In this document: piece after piece, positions 42,021 through 52,129 of the stretch
Layout: the number at the start of each line of letters is the position of its first letter
Numbering within the stretch: the first letter of the stretch is position 1
NCBI RefSeq assembly: GCF_000787375.1
Contig: NZ_JRJU01000019.1
Coordinates: forward strand, 31,033-95,032
Origin: Halalkalibacter okhensis
Lineage (GTDB): Bacteria > Bacillota > Bacilli > Bacillales > Bacillaceae_D
Length of the DNA: 64,000 nt
Reading direction: 5' to 3'
Notes under the pieces: model-generated
Told to the model about the DNA's origin: nothing
The model's input: only the letters and a program-made list of their open reading frames with translations
Databases searched by the model: none
Program-made: the position numbers and the translations under genes

Positions 42021-43185
42021 TAGCGGCAACCTCCTTGATTTCAAGGTCTGGTACATCAATCCAGCGTCTCTCCTCCCAGGATTGAATACCGATTTCAGCG
42101 AGTTGCATTCCTTTTGCTCCTTCCATCAAATCCCAAGGAAACGCTTCATCTAACACGACATGGCGAAGGAATTGTTCCCATTGTACTTTAAAGCCATTAT
42201 CAAACTCCTGATTATCTGGCACCTCTTCCCATTGTTCTTGGAAGGTAAATGGATTTTCAATATCAGGATTCCAGACTGGCATCGGCGTATTCACACGATG
42301 CTGAACCTTGCACCCACGAAGTCCAGCTACTGCACTTCCGTTTGTTCCATCAACCTGAATAGTAAGAAGATCATCACGATCGACGCGCACCGCCCACGAT
42401 GAGTTAACTTGAACAACGACGTCATCATCTAGCAAAAATGTTCCATAAGCAGCATCATCTGCTGTACACGCGTATCTTTTTCCTTCTTCGTCAATACGCT
42501 CTGGAATATGAGTTGCTCCTAAACATGAAACGGATCTAATTGGACCAAAGAGGTTATCTATTACATAACGCCAGTGTGCAAACATATCTAAGATAATTCC
42601 GCCTCCGTCTTCTTTACGATAGTTCCAAGACGGACGCTGCCCCACTTGCCAATCACCTTCAAAAACCCAGTATCCAAATTCCATTCGCACTGAAAGAATG
42701 TCGCCAAAAAAACCGGAGTCAACCAATCTCTTTAACTTTAGCAAGCCTGGTAGAAATAATTTATCTTGAACAACCCCGTTTTTCACGCCTCTATCTTTTG
42801 CTAATTTAGCTAGCTCTAACGACTCTTCTAAACTTGTGGCAGTCGGTTTCTCACAATAGATATGCTTCCCGCTAGCAATCGCTTTCCGGATATCTTGCGC
42901 TCGCCGAACGGTCGTCTGAGAGTCGAAATAGATCTGATAGTTTGGATTCTCTAAGCACTCATCAAGATTCGTGCTCCACTTAGAGATTCCATTGCTTTCT
43001 GCAAGAGCTTGAAGCTTGCTTTCATTCCGCCCTACTAATATCGGATCTGGCATAATCACATCACCACTAGGGAGCAAAACGCCACCTTGCTCTCGAATGG
43101 CCACAATGGAACGAATTAAATGCTGTCTCGTCCCCATTCGTCCAGTAACCCCATTCATGATAATACCAACCGTGTGCATAGCCAT
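41989..43185 (-). CDS. Gfo/Idh/MocA-family oxidoreductase
   Basis: 398-residue NAD(P)-dependent sugar or polyol dehydrogenase. The N-terminal Rossmann fold has GIIMNGVTGRMG, a variant glycine motif with an insertion before LVGRN; HIYCEKPTATS carries the conserved Glu-Lys-Pro near residue 113; GGGIILDMFAHWRYVIDNLF holds the catalytic Asp-x-x-x-His near residue 215. The start was set at ATG 43185, nine bases after AAGGGG. First gene of the enzyme set, likely oxidising the imported substrate to a keto compound for DUF993 and the TIM-barrel protein. Confidence 0.88.
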   Translation of the reverse strand: MAMHTVGIIMNGVTGRMGTRQHLIRSIVAIREQGGVLLPSGDVIMPDPILVGRNESKLQALAESNGISKWSTNLDECLENPNYQIYFDSQTTVRRAQDIRKAIASGKHIYCEKPTATSLEESLELAKLAKDRGVKNGVVQDKLFLPGLLKLKRLVDSGFFGDILSVRMEFGYWVFEGDWQVGQRPSWNYRKEDGGGIILDMFAHWRYVIDNLFGPIRSVSCLGATHIPERIDEEGKRYACTADDAAYGTFLLDDDVVVQVNSSWAVRVDRDDLLTIQVDGTNGSAVAGLRGCKVQHRVNTPMPVWNPDIENPFTFQEQWEEVPDNQEFDNGFKVQWEQFLRHVVLDEAFPWDLMEGAKGMQLAEIGIQSWEERRWIDVPDLEIKEVAANGAKNQTTTG

Positions 43186-43313
43186 ATTCACTATCCCCTT
43201 TCATGTATGTACTTCATACATTGGTTTCTTTTCTATTTCCATATTACGGCATGAAAAGGGAGGCGTCTTATCAATAAGGGATCAAAATTCCTAATTTCGG
43301 AAACGCATTCATT

Positions 43314-44153
43314 TTAGGTAAGCTCCGTTTCTTCTAGCGTGTGGGAATAATAATTCACTCGAAACTTATGCGGGGAAAGACCTACAAGATTATTGAATGT
43401 CCTGTAAAAAGTTGAAATCGTTTCATAGCCAATTTCAAAACAAATTGAAACAATCTCTTTGTCAGTCTCTAGTAATAATTGTTTCGCACGATCAATGCGA
43501 ATTTGCTGTAAATACTGCAGAGGCGTCATGTTGTATTTAGCTTTAAACAGCCCATTCATATAACGAGTCGAAATTCCAAACTGTGTTGCTAGCTCTTCAG
43601 CACTAATATTTTCAAAATAATGTCTGGTAATATAATCGCGGATTTGATCTGATCGCATTTCATTTGCATCGCGGTAATTGCTTGTCATTTTTAATCGCGC
43701 AAGGGTAATCAGGATGTCAGTAAGATAGGTAGGAATGGCATATTTGAATAAAACATCATACTCGGTTTGTTCAAATAGCATCTTTCGTAGTAAATGTCGA
43801 ATCGATCCGGCTGTAAATTGATCTAGAACAAAATGATGTGAGCGGTTCTCAAAGAATTGGAGGATTCCTTCGATTTCTGTTGACGTTGAAATCTGATTAG
43901 AAAAAGCTAACACAAGTACAGTTAATTTATTCTTTGTTTGAATGGAATGAGAGCTATTTGGTAGCAATAGTACCATCCCGTCTCGTGTGAATTCATATTC
44001 TGTTTCTTCAATCTTAAGGGTACCATCCCCATCAAGAGCATAAAGGATTTGATAAATATCATGATAATGGTTCGATACCTTTGCCCCTTTGTTATGCTTA
44101 CTCTCATATAAATGGACTCCTGTCTGAGGAAGTGACAGCTTAATTAAGGACAT
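43314..44153 (-). CDS. AraC-family regulator with N-terminal cupin
   Basis: 279-residue activator. The N-terminal cupin-like sensor has SNHYHDIYQILYALDGDGTL. The C-terminal 100 residues carry two HTH motifs: ISAEELATQFGISTRYMNGL and VSICFEIGYETISTFYRTFN, with LSPHKFR. It starts at ATG 44153, six bases after AGGAGG. Placed 129 bp upstream of the Gfo/Idh gene on the same strand, it likely activates this block and the TRAP genes in response to the sugar ligand. Confidence 0.88.
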   Translation of the reverse strand: MSLIKLSLPQTGVHLYESKHNKGAKVSNHYHDIYQILYALDGDGTLKIEETEYEFTRDGMVLLLPNSSHSIQTKNKLTVLVLAFSNQISTSTEIEGILQFFENRSHHFVLDQFTAGSIRHLLRKMLFEQTEYDVLFKYAIPTYLTDILITLARLKMTSNYRDANEMRSDQIRDYITRHYFENISAEELATQFGISTRYMNGLFKAKYNMTPLQYLQQIRIDRAKQLLLETDKEIVSICFEIGYETISTFYRTFNNLVGLSPHKFRVNYYSHTLEETELT

Positions 44154-44408
44154 AAACAACCTCCTAAATGCGTATTGTCTAAAACTAGAACCGTTCCCTG
44201 TTTTTGATGATCCATGTAGTATGATTTAATTTCGATAAAAGAATGAGAAATCCTATATCAATCTTCTTTTGTTCTAATCGAATGTTATTGTACCTACCGG
44301 CCTCATTGGGTTCTATTAGAAGAGACTCATTTCATAAGGAGGAACATCGTTGCAAGTCTCACTAGAAAAGCTACCCAACACCCATTCAGGCATTAGATAG
44401 CTCCCCAG

Positions 44409-45764
44409 TCAGCCGACCATTTTCTCTTCAGTTAAATAGTCTTCCATATCATCATTTTTAGCAGAACTAAAAAACAAACCGATCACACCACCAACAATAG
44501 CTGGGACAACCCATCCTAATCCAACCGAATACAACGGAAGGTAGGCGGTAAACAGATGATCAACGAACTCAATTTGAAGACCCGCTGCCTTCAAACCTTC
44601 AAATAAACTAACAATAAACGTAAATAAAATACTTATCTGATAAACTCTCGTCTTCCCTTTGAAAAGAGGATGTAAAAATGTAAGTACTAATAAACACATC
44701 GCTAATGGATACAGCATGTATAATACAGGCACGGAAACACTGATGAGTGTCGACAAGCCAATATTGGAAATCACCGCACTAAATATAGTAAACACAACCG
44801 CCCATTTTTTATAAGACACCGTAGGGACAATCTTATTAAAATACGAAGCACAAGCTGTGATTAATCCGATGCTTGTCGTTAAACAAGCAGCAATCACGAT
44901 AAATCCTAATATGACCTTACCAAACGATCCAAAATAATAATAGGAAACACTAGCTAAAATCGCGCCCCCATTCTCAAGATGACCTAGTTCTATCACACTA
45001 CTTGCCCCTATAAATGTAAGAGAAGAATATATTACAGCAAGTAGCACCCCAGCAATAACAGCGACTTTCAAAGTAGAAACCATAAGGTCCTTTTTCGTCG
45101 TAATCCCTCTGTCCTTCATGATGTTTACAATCACAATCCCAAAGACAAAAGCACCTAACACATCCATCGTTAAGTAGCCCTCTTGAAACCCTTTGAAAAA
45201 GCTATTGTCCAAAAATGAATCAACTGGTGCTTGAACGGGTCCGATTGGATTGACAAAGGAAGCTACGATAAGGATTCCAATGAAAATCAATAATACCGGT
45301 GTTAGAAATTTTCCAATAATATCAACTAACTTACTAGATTGCAAAGAGAAAAATAATGAAATCCCAAAGAATACAATTGTAAAAAGAAACAATGGCAAAA
45401 AGCTGTCAGGTTTACTTAAAAATGGCCTGATCCCCATTTCAAATGAAACCGTATTTGTTCTCGGTATCGCAAAAAGTGGTCCGATCGCTAAGTACAAAGC
45501 AACCGTAAAAACGATGGCGTACACCGGGTGTACACGACTGGCTAAGGATTGCAAATCACTTTTCCCTGAGAATGCCATAGCCATAATGGCCAAAATCGGC
45601 AACCCAACCCCCGTAACAATAAAACCGATATTAGCTGTGAGGATATTCTCTCCAGCCATTTGACCAAGCATCGCTGGAAAAATTAAATTCCCAGCTCCAA
45701 AAAATAAAGCAAACAACATAAATCCTACCGCAATGAAAGTTGTGAATGAAACTCTTGATGACAC
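44409..45764 (-). CDS. brnQ: Branched-chain amino acid carrier BrnQ
   Basis: 451-residue sodium/proton symporter of the LIVCS family for leucine, isoleucine and valine. About 12 helices; N-terminal FMLFALFFGAGNLIFPAMLG and TGVGLPILAIMAMAFSG are typical. GTG start at 45764, eight bases after GGAGG. It stands alone. A CodY-like box lies 160 bp upstream, consistent with control by branched-chain amino acid supply. Confidence 0.92.
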   Translation of the reverse strand: MSSRVSFTTFIAVGFMLFALFFGAGNLIFPAMLGQMAGENILTANIGFIVTGVGLPILAIMAMAFSGKSDLQSLASRVHPVYAIVFTVALYLAIGPLFAIPRTNTVSFEMGIRPFLSKPDSFLPLFLFTIVFFGISLFFSLQSSKLVDIIGKFLTPVLLIFIGILIVASFVNPIGPVQAPVDSFLDNSFFKGFQEGYLTMDVLGAFVFGIVIVNIMKDRGITTKKDLMVSTLKVAVIAGVLLAVIYSSLTFIGASSVIELGHLENGGAILASVSYYYFGSFGKVILGFIVIAACLTTSIGLITACASYFNKIVPTVSYKKWAVVFTIFSAVISNIGLSTLISVSVPVLYMLYPLAMCLLVLTFLHPLFKGKTRVYQISILFTFIVSLFEGLKAAGLQIEFVDHLFTAYLPLYSVGLGWVVPAIVGGVIGLFFSSAKNDDMEDYLTEEKMVG

Positions 45765-45922
45765 GTTCTCTTCCTCCTACTATTTCCCCGCTTTGATCAC
45801 GACTGTTACCGAAAGATCATTTTATGAAATTTTGGCTTTTATCAAAAAATTTAGACTGTGCGAGTCTTTTTTTTGAAAGACATGGGTAATAATATATCAC
45901 AATAAAATATCGAAAAGCAATA

Positions 45923-45937
45923 TATTTTCAGAAACTT
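45923..45937. promoter_or_regulatory. CodY-box-like site upstream of brnQ
   Basis: TATTTTCAGAAACTT matches 13 of 15 positions of the CodY consensus AATTTTCWGAAAATT. CodY senses branched-chain amino acids and GTP, so a site before brnQ fits. The distance to the start (about 160 bp) is somewhat long. The rest of the 45765-46166 gap is AT-rich without a gene. Confidence 0.45.
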
Positions 45938-46166
45938 TTCTCATCCGGCTTCTTAACTGTTTGTTAACAAGTGCGAAAAAGAGGTTGGGACGTTTTTAGT
46001 TAATGATCCCTAATAAAACTACCGATAATGACTTGGACCCTAGTTAAAATTTAAAACTAGCCCATCCAATCAAAGAATCTGTTTTGTAAATCCTATTAAA
46101 TCTACGTTATACTTTAGATATTCATAGAGAATTCACTACGTTGATTTTTTGTTAGGAGGACTACAA

Positions 46167-46793
46167 TTGGATTTTGTTGCAATAGATTTTGAAACAGCTA
46201 ATACAAACCGTTCAAGTGTTTGTTCGATTGGACTTGTTGTCGTAAAAAATGGCAAGGTTACCGATGAGTATTATCAATTAATAAAACCAAACGATATGTA
46301 TTTTGATCCCCTTTGTGTGAGAATTCATGGAATTACTCCAGAAGATGTCAAGAATGCTCCATCATTTAATGAAGCATGGAAAGATATCTCCAACTTGCTT
46401 GAAGGAAGCCTTGTCATTGCTCATAATGCAAGTTTTGATATGTCTGTATTAAGGCACTCACTAGATGAGTGTAACATCGATTACCCTTCATTTTCCTATA
46501 ACTGTACGGTCAATGTATCTAAAAAAACATGGCTTGGTCTACATAGTTATTCACTAAATGTAGTAGCTGAACATTTACAGATTAAGTTTAAACACCACCA
46601 TGCCCTTGAGGATGCACAAGTAGCAGCGCAAGTCTACTTAGAAGCTTGCAAATTCAATAATGTTACAAGCCATAAAGAGCTCATTGAGAAAATAGAAGTT
46701 GGTCAAGGAACGATTTATGCCAATGGCTATACACCTGCACGCGCCAACAAAAAGAGCAACAAGAGTAAAAGAGGTTCGGTGAAAATGAGTTAG
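46167..46793 (+). CDS. DnaQ-like 3'-5' exonuclease
   Basis: 208-residue DEDDh exonuclease. Exo I is FVAIDFETAN near the start, Exo II is VIAHNASFDMSVL near residue 90, Exo III is HHALEDAQVAA near residue 155. Such stand-alone proteins resemble the DNA polymerase III epsilon subunit and act in proofreading, repair or RNA decay. The start was set at TTG 46167, seven bases after AGGAGG. The tail reads NGYTPARANKKSNKSKRG; the same YTPARANKK string recurs in a remnant at 53010. A perfect terminator follows. Confidence 0.88.
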   Translation: MDFVAIDFETANTNRSSVCSIGLVVVKNGKVTDEYYQLIKPNDMYFDPLCVRIHGITPEDVKNAPSFNEAWKDISNLLEGSLVIAHNASFDMSVLRHSLDECNIDYPSFSYNCTVNVSKKTWLGLHSYSLNVVAEHLQIKFKHHHALEDAQVAAQVYLEACKFNNVTSHKELIEKIEVGQGTIYANGYTPARANKKSNKSKRGSVKMS

Positions 46794-46820
46794 TTTAGAA
46801 AAACTATAATACTGTAATGA

Positions 46821-46858
46821 GTAAAGGCATGGAGTGAGTTCTCCATGCCTTTACTTTT
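46821..46858 (+). terminator. Terminator of the exonuclease gene
   Basis: GTAAAGGCATGGAG pairs perfectly with CTCCATGCCTTTAC around a 6-base loop and is followed by TTTTAT. Confidence 0.9.
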
Positions 46859-47064
46859 ATTATTTTTTGTCAACCGAAACATCGGTAGATTTCTATTAAA
46901 TCTTGATTAAAAAATTGCATTAGTGTAATAGTAACCCTATTATGATATTACTTTACAACTACTCCTAGTTAATCTAATCACTATACGTACATATGACGAC
47001 AAGGAATGTATGTTATTCTCGGTAATAATCAACACAACATTCCCTTTTATTAAAACACCCTTCC

Positions 47065-49032
47065 TTAATACCTAAATTTAGAAATAACCATTTTCAACTC
47101 TTCCGCCATTTCAGTTAAAGACTTAGCAGAACTAGCTATTTCCTCCATAGAAGCGAGTTGCTCTTCAGTAGAAGCGGCAACTTCCTCAGATGTAGCCGAA
47201 TTACCTTTTGCAATCAGAGCTAATTCGTTAGCCGTTGAATTTACTTCTTGCACGCCTGCTGCCATTTGTTCTGCTGTTGCTGATACTTCTTGTACTTGTG
47301 GAGTGATGGCTCTCATGCTTGAAAGAATCTCGCCAAATTTAGCGAGCGCTTCATGTGAAATAGTCATTCCGTCATTTACGTTACTTGTTACAAGAGACAT
47401 TTTTTCAACAGATGTTTCCGTATCTTTTTGAATTCCCTGTATTAAGTCAAAGATTTGTTTGGCCGAGTCTTGGGATTGTTCAGCGAGTTTTCTCACTTCA
47501 TCTGCTACAACAGCAAATCCTTTTCCATGTTCTCCCGCTCTTGCTGCTTCAATCGCAGCATTTAAAGCTAAAAGATTCGTTTGTTCGGCAATGCCCGTTA
47601 TCACATCTAATATAGTCGAAATCTCTTTCGACCGATCTGAAAGTGATTGAATCATCGTATTGGATTCAGAAACAGACGCTTGAATAGAGTTCATTTGGTT
47701 AATAGTATTTTGAAGAGCTTCATTTCCTTCTTCAGCCTGCATAGTCGTATTTTGTGTCAACTCTGCTACATTAGTTGAGCTTTCTGCAATTCTTACCACT
47801 CCAATTGATAATTCATCAAGGGATTGCGAATTTTTATCCAACCCAGTAGTTTGTGTTTCAGCACTGCTAGCAACCGATTGAATCGAACTTGCCACTTGTG
47901 AAGTAGCTGCACTCGTTTCTTCTGCACTCGCTGTTAATTCCTCGGCAGATGCTGCTACTTGGTCGGCACTACTATCAACTTGTTGAATAAGGGTTCTAAG
48001 GTTAGACTGCATCTCATTAAAAGCCGCCCCTAACTGGCCAATTTCATCATTCGACTTTATTTCAATTCGTTCTGACAAATTACCCTGACTTACGGTTACG
48101 GCTGTGTCCTTTAAGTTTCTAATTGGTTTAATAATTGACCCTATGATGAAGTAGACAACGATGCCCCCAAGTACTACTGCAATCCCTATGACGATAAGTG
48201 TTGTATTAAAGATAGAGGAAGCAGCTATATCAATCTCCTCACTAAACATAGTCCCACCAATTTTCCAACCAGTAACCTCATTGGTAACGAATGTCATATG
48301 TTTCGCGTGACCATCCATTTGATAGTGAATCTCTCCAGTATCTCCCCCATACATTTGCTCATAGAAAGGTTCGCTTGCTTCTGTTCCTCCTTCGATCGTT
48401 GGATGAGAAATAAACTTTTGATTTTTATCAAGGAGAATCGCATAACCTTCATCTCCAATTTGTACGGAATTAATCAGTTCTTGAAGGTGATTTAAGTGCA
48501 CACTAACGGCCACGACACCAGAACCATCTTGTATCGCTTTAGAAACGGTAATAACCATATCATCTGTACCCGCTGCAATGTACGGTTCTGATATGATAAT
48601 CTCCCCTTTTTGTTGCATCGCATCGGTATACCAAGCTCTTACTCTTGGGTCATAATCAGGTTCCATCGCCACTTGAGGTTCTTGAATAAATAATCCATCT
48701 TCCTCTGTCCCTACAAAAATACTAGTCGCTTCAGGGTGAAGCCTAGCGTATTGCGCGAACTCTGTTCTTAACTCTGGACTTGCTTCTTCGTCATATAAAG
48801 AAGCTGTTATCGTTTCTGAAAAAACATTCATATCGTTGATTTTCGGATAAATCGTATGATCAACTAATGAGTTTAATAGATTGATATTTTGGTTAGAAGC
48901 ATCAATTATTTCATATTCCACTGCATTTTTAGCAGAGTTATAGGCTAATAAGCCAATGCTAATCGACGGGACAATGAGGATTAAAGCAAAAGAAATAATT
49001 AGCTTCGTTCTTAAGTTGTTAAATAAATTCAT
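47065..49032 (-). CDS. Methyl-accepting chemotaxis protein (dCache type)
   Basis: 655-residue chemoreceptor. TM1 lies near residues 8-28; an extracellular dCache/PAS-like sensor follows with [20 protein letters not shown] and [21 protein letters not shown]2 is near 275-300; a HAMP domain follows ([20 protein letters not shown]); then a long coiled-coil signalling domain with the conserved hairpin tip [20 protein letters not shown]. The sensor motif is like those that bind amino acids or amines; the ligand is not predictable in detail. ATG 49032 is preceded by GGAGG. Monocistronic; other chemotaxis genes are not nearby. Confidence 0.92.
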   Translation of the reverse strand: MNLFNNLRTKLIISFALILIVPSISIGLLAYNSAKNAVEYEIIDASNQNINLLNSLVDHTIYPKINDMNVFSETITASLYDEEASPELRTEFAQYARLHPEATSIFVGTEEDGLFIQEPQVAMEPDYDPRVRAWYTDAMQQKGEIIISEPYIAAGTDDMVITVSKAIQDGSGVVAVSVHLNHLQELINSVQIGDEGYAILLDKNQKFISHPTIEGGTEASEPFYEQMYGGDTGEIHYQMDGHAKHMTFVTNEVTGWKIGGTMFSEEIDIAASSIFNTTLIVIGIAVVLGGIVVYFIIGSIIKPIRNLKDTAVTVSQGNLSERIEIKSNDEIGQLGAAFNEMQSNLRTLIQQVDSSADQVAASAEELTASAEETSAATSQVASSIQSVASSAETQTTGLDKNSQSLDELSIGVVRIAESSTNVAELTQNTTMQAEEGNEALQNTINQMNSIQASVSESNTMIQSLSDRSKEISTILDVITGIAEQTNLLALNAAIEAARAGEHGKGFAVVADEVRKLAEQSQDSAKQIFDLIQGIQKDTETSVEKMSLVTSNVNDGMTISHEALAKFGEILSSMRAITPQVQEVSATAEQMAAGVQEVNSTANELALIAKGNSATSEEVAASTEEQLASMEEIASSAKSLTEMAEELKMVISKFRY

Positions 49033-49250
49033 TATAGCCTCCAATAAAGTTTGATTAGATAAAAAAAATCTCCATTATAATATCGGCCTAAAATGAGATT
49101 ACTTTAATCATAATTGTTAAACGCTAGACCATTGTCCGTTGTTAGCATAATCCAGATCACAAACGTGCCCCCCTCACCTTACGAAAGTCAGACTATGGAG
49201 AACCGTGATCACAGTCTTCTCACTCATCCATTCTCATATTCTTACCCACG

Positions 49251-49288
49251 TCAAAAGAGCGTTCCCTCCAGCGGAAACGCCCTTTTGA
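49251..49288. terminator. Hairpin upstream of the chemoreceptor gene
   Basis: TCAAAAG, then GCGTT, pair with AAACGC, then CTTTTGA with small bulges. It lies beyond the stop of the MscS-like gene (49350) on the minus strand and probably ends that transcript. Confidence 0.6.
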
Positions 49289-49349
49289 TTCCATCCTTTT
49301 AAGCTATCAATCGCTATGCACAACGATCATCCATGTATCACGATAAAGA

Positions 49350-50195
49350 TTATCCTATCTCCACCTCTTCATTCCCCTTCACAAACTCAAGGATCTCCCT
49401 CCAAATAATATCCTCTGTCCTCTTCAATTTTCTCGGTTCCGTTAAATAACGCAACGTTAACTTAATATACCCATCACTCACCGAAACAGAAACGGCTGGT
49501 GTTAAATCTTGAGAATGTAGCATGTATTTTTTCGAAGCTTCTACGACCTTGTCTCTAGCTTCTGTCGATAGATGCTCTGTATGTTTGTTCAAAATCGTTT
49601 CAAACTGAGCCTTCGCTACTTCCCATTCACTCCCAAGAGTCAGTCTCACGTCCATTTCACTCCAAATATACCCAAATCCCTTACTCGCATTAGAAACAGC
49701 ATGTGTAAAAATATAATTATTCGGAATGTGAACAACTTTTCCTGTACTTTGTTCTCCTTCAGCATTTGGTGTTACTTCCATCATGACAATGTGAAAGATT
49801 TTCTGGTCAATCACATCCCCTGCACGATCATTGACAACCACTCTGTCCCCCACTTCAAATGGCTTTTGAATGACAATGATCAGCAAAGCCGCAATGTTAG
49901 TAAAAATTTCTCGCAGTGCAATCGCAATCCCGGCTGAAATGAACCCAACATAGATCGTTAAATCAAGCCTCGATTCAGACCATAACATGACAAAAATAAC
50001 GAGCAAAATCACAGAATGTAAATAATAAAGCCTTTTACGAGTAATGTAGTACAAACTATGGTCTTTAATCGTCTTATGAAGTACCTTATTTGTAATTCTA
50101 ATAACCTTGTAATAAATAAGGACAATCACAAACGATAACAAAGCTTTGTAAATAATGGGGTTTGCCTGAAAATACTGTATTACTTCTTGCATCAT
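49350..50195 (-). CDS. MscS-family mechanosensitive channel
   Basis: 281-residue small-conductance mechanosensitive channel that releases solutes on osmotic downshock. Three N-terminal TM helices; the pore-lining third helix with GFISAGIAIALREIFTNIAA (residues about 85-105); then the beta domain FEVGDRVVVNDRAGDVIDQK and VHIPNNYIFTHAVSN; then the alpha/beta C-terminal domain. ATG start with AGGAG upstream; a second ATG follows at once. Likely co-transcribed with the YtvI-like gene 60 bp upstream. Confidence 0.9.
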   Translation of the reverse strand: MMQEVIQYFQANPIIYKALLSFVIVLIYYKVIRITNKVLHKTIKDHSLYYITRKRLYYLHSVILLVIFVMLWSESRLDLTIYVGFISAGIAIALREIFTNIAALLIIVIQKPFEVGDRVVVNDRAGDVIDQKIFHIVMMEVTPNAEGEQSTGKVVHIPNNYIFTHAVSNASKGFGYIWSEMDVRLTLGSEWEVAKAQFETILNKHTEHLSTEARDKVVEASKKYMLHSQDLTPAVSVSVSDGYIKLTLRYLTEPRKLKRTEDIIWREILEFVKGNEEVEIG

Positions 50196-50255
50196 AACTA
50201 CTTCTCCTACAAATTTTTTTCGTTTGGATACATTATGTACCTAAGGTTTATAGCG

Positions 50256-51371
50256 TCACCTTTCCCCTTTTATAAATCGCCATATCCCTTCAAATAGTTT
50301 TGCCTCGTGGAAGGAAAGGAGCAAAACTAAGATCACTGGACCAATAAATAACCCGATAAAACCAAACAATTGTAACCCTACAAATAATGAAATTAGCGTT
50401 GCCAATGGATTCAGGCCAAGGCTCGATGACAATACTTTTGGTTCTGCTAATTGTCGTAATGTGATGGTGAGTGCATATAGAATTAACAGCCCCACTCCTA
50501 AAAAAAGATCACCAGTCATCATGCTATAAATGCCCCATGGAATTAAAATAATCCCCGTTCCAAGATACGGCAATAAGTCCACGACCCCAAGAATAAGTGC
50601 GATCGTTAAGGCATGCTCAACTCTCAATATAAAAAGTCCAATCAAATTAACGACTGCTGTCATACTAATTAAGATAAATTGTGCAGTCAAAAACCCGATC
50701 AGTTTAAATTTCAAATCGCGATAGACTTGAGCCATTTGTTCCAACAGGCGTTTTGGCAGATTCTTTTTCACAATGGCTTGAAGTCGATGCCAATCCTTAC
50801 TAATGAAATATAGGGAAAGAAGGACAAAGACGAAAACCGTTAATGTAATCGGAAGCGCTCCAATAAATTGCGAGAGGCTGTTCGCAATAGCTTGCCCAGC
50901 ATTTCCAAGCAGAGAAGCAAACTGACCTCCAAGCTGCTGGATGCTATTTTCAATCGCATCTCTTTGCGCAACATCTAGCTCATCAATGAACCCGAGCCCT
51001 CTTGCCCAAAGAGGAAGGATATGATCATTCACATACGCTTGGATATGGGTGGAAATTGTCTCAACTTGATCAGGAACGAGTCTTGATAAATACTGAAAAC
51101 CATCAATCAGTTTGATAATCTCTAACGTTAACACGCCACCAACCAACCCAAATAAAAACAAAATACCAGTTAACACTGCCAATGGCCTTGGGAATCTCGC
51201 TGACCTCTCCAACCAATTCACGACCGGATTCATGCAAAAAGCAATCCCCAATGCAATTAAAAATGGAAACGTCAGCCAAACAACATAATAAAAAGCCAGC
51301 CAACCTAAAACCAGTAATAAAGCTACAATCAACACTCGAACAATAACTTGAAGCACCCTATTATCAAACAC
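50256..51371 (-). CDS. ytvI: AI-2E/YtvI-family membrane protein
   Basis: 371-residue multi-pass membrane protein with two N-terminal helices, a soluble amphipathic region (residues about 100-160) and five or more C-terminal helices, including LGVVDLLPYLGTGIILIPWG and GPVILVLLLSFHEAKLFEGI. The WLTFPFLIALGIAFCMNPVV start and length fit the YtvI branch known from sporulation. Assignment to YtvI rather than another AI-2E paralogue is from recognition only. GTG start at 51371 behind AGGAGG. The 324-bp gap 51372-51695 beyond its start holds no supported gene. Confidence 0.8.
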   Translation of the reverse strand: MFDNRVLQVIVRVLIVALLLVLGWLAFYYVVWLTFPFLIALGIAFCMNPVVNWLERSARFPRPLAVLTGILFLFGLVGGVLTLEIIKLIDGFQYLSRLVPDQVETISTHIQAYVNDHILPLWARGLGFIDELDVAQRDAIENSIQQLGGQFASLLGNAGQAIANSLSQFIGALPITLTVFVFVLLSLYFISKDWHRLQAIVKKNLPKRLLEQMAQVYRDLKFKLIGFLTAQFILISMTAVVNLIGLFILRVEHALTIALILGVVDLLPYLGTGIILIPWGIYSMMTGDLFLGVGLLILYALTITLRQLAEPKVLSSSLGLNPLATLISLFVGLQLFGFIGLFIGPVILVLLLSFHEAKLFEGIWRFIKGER

Positions 51372-51695
51372 CCACTCACCTCCTCGTTTTTCTTCTTTAC
51401 CTCAAAATGGAAGATTTGAACCATAGCACTCGTTATTACTCTCATCTTTACCAAATTCTAAATTTACATAATGTAAGAAAAAGACCTTTACCAAAACAGG
51501 CAAAGGTTCTACTTTCATTCTTAATACCCCCTCCACCAATGGCAAAGGTCTCGTTAACGACATTATGCTACAGCTTCTCCCTTTATATAGGAAGTATTTG
51601 GTTATTTGAGAATATCATAATGGATTATCCCTATAAAAACAACGAGATCTCTTTATTTACGTAATTTCTCATAATCAGAAGGATACATTCCCTTA

Positions 51696-52025
51696 CTAAA
51701 ACAAACTAAGCTGCCCCATTTCCGGTTCTGGATCTTCTTTCGTTTCTTTTTTGGTTTGCTCTAGTTCCTTTTCCTTATTATCTGAAATTACACCAACTCG
51801 TTTGTATTGGACGGTATTTTCGCCAAGATTCATTTCAATAATTGAACCCTTAACGTAGCTTTCGATCTCAAGTGCAACTTGAGGATAGATCTTATATTTT
51901 CCGGTTGAATAGGTTTCTGAACTTGAACCGTTCTCGATTAAGTAATCACATAGTTCAGTAAGACTAAAAAACTCATGTCGTGTAACATAATCCTTGATCA
52001 GTTCTTTTTCCTTATATGAGAGCAA
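51696..52025 (-). CDS. Conserved-looking hypothetical protein, 109 aa
   Basis: A small, hydrophilic protein of unknown function. The N-terminal half (YKEKELIKDYVTRHEFFSL, then TELCDYLIENG) is helical and could be a winged-helix-like fold; the middle is beta-rich; the tail is very acidic (KEDPEPEMGQLSLF). The ending QLSLF resembles a sliding-clamp-binding motif (QxSLF), as seen in DNA replication and repair proteins; this is suggestive only. TTG start at 52025, seven bases after GGAGG. It follows the NERD gene by about 100 bp on the same strand. Confidence 0.65.
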   Translation of the reverse strand: MLSYKEKELIKDYVTRHEFFSLTELCDYLIENGSSSETYSTGKYKIYPQVALEIESYVKGSIIEMNLGENTVQYKRVGVISDNKEKELEQTKKETKEDPEPEMGQLSLF

Positions 52026-52129
52026 GAAAATGCCTCCTCTTTTTTAAAAGTATAGCTGTAATAAAGTCTATTGTATCAAAGATATGGATAAGGTGTTGAG
52101 GTGAATTATCATTTAACTCCCCTTTGAGT

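Noticed and set aside
44340..44400. A 16-codon plus-strand peptide with a strong AAGGAGG site and TTG start
   Set aside because: It has no downstream gene on the same strand and no promoter or terminator context; likely chance.
45853..45880. A hairpin with eight T on the plus strand (GACT, loop, AGTC)
   Set aside because: The stem is only four to five bp and no plus-strand gene precedes it.
49114..49302. A 62-residue plus-strand frame in the gap after the chemoreceptor gene
   Set aside because: No ribosome binding site, and it runs through the terminator hairpin at 49251-49288.
51407..51664. An 85-residue plus-strand frame upstream of the YtvI-like gene
   Set aside because: No ribosome binding site and low-complexity composition; nothing supports translation.
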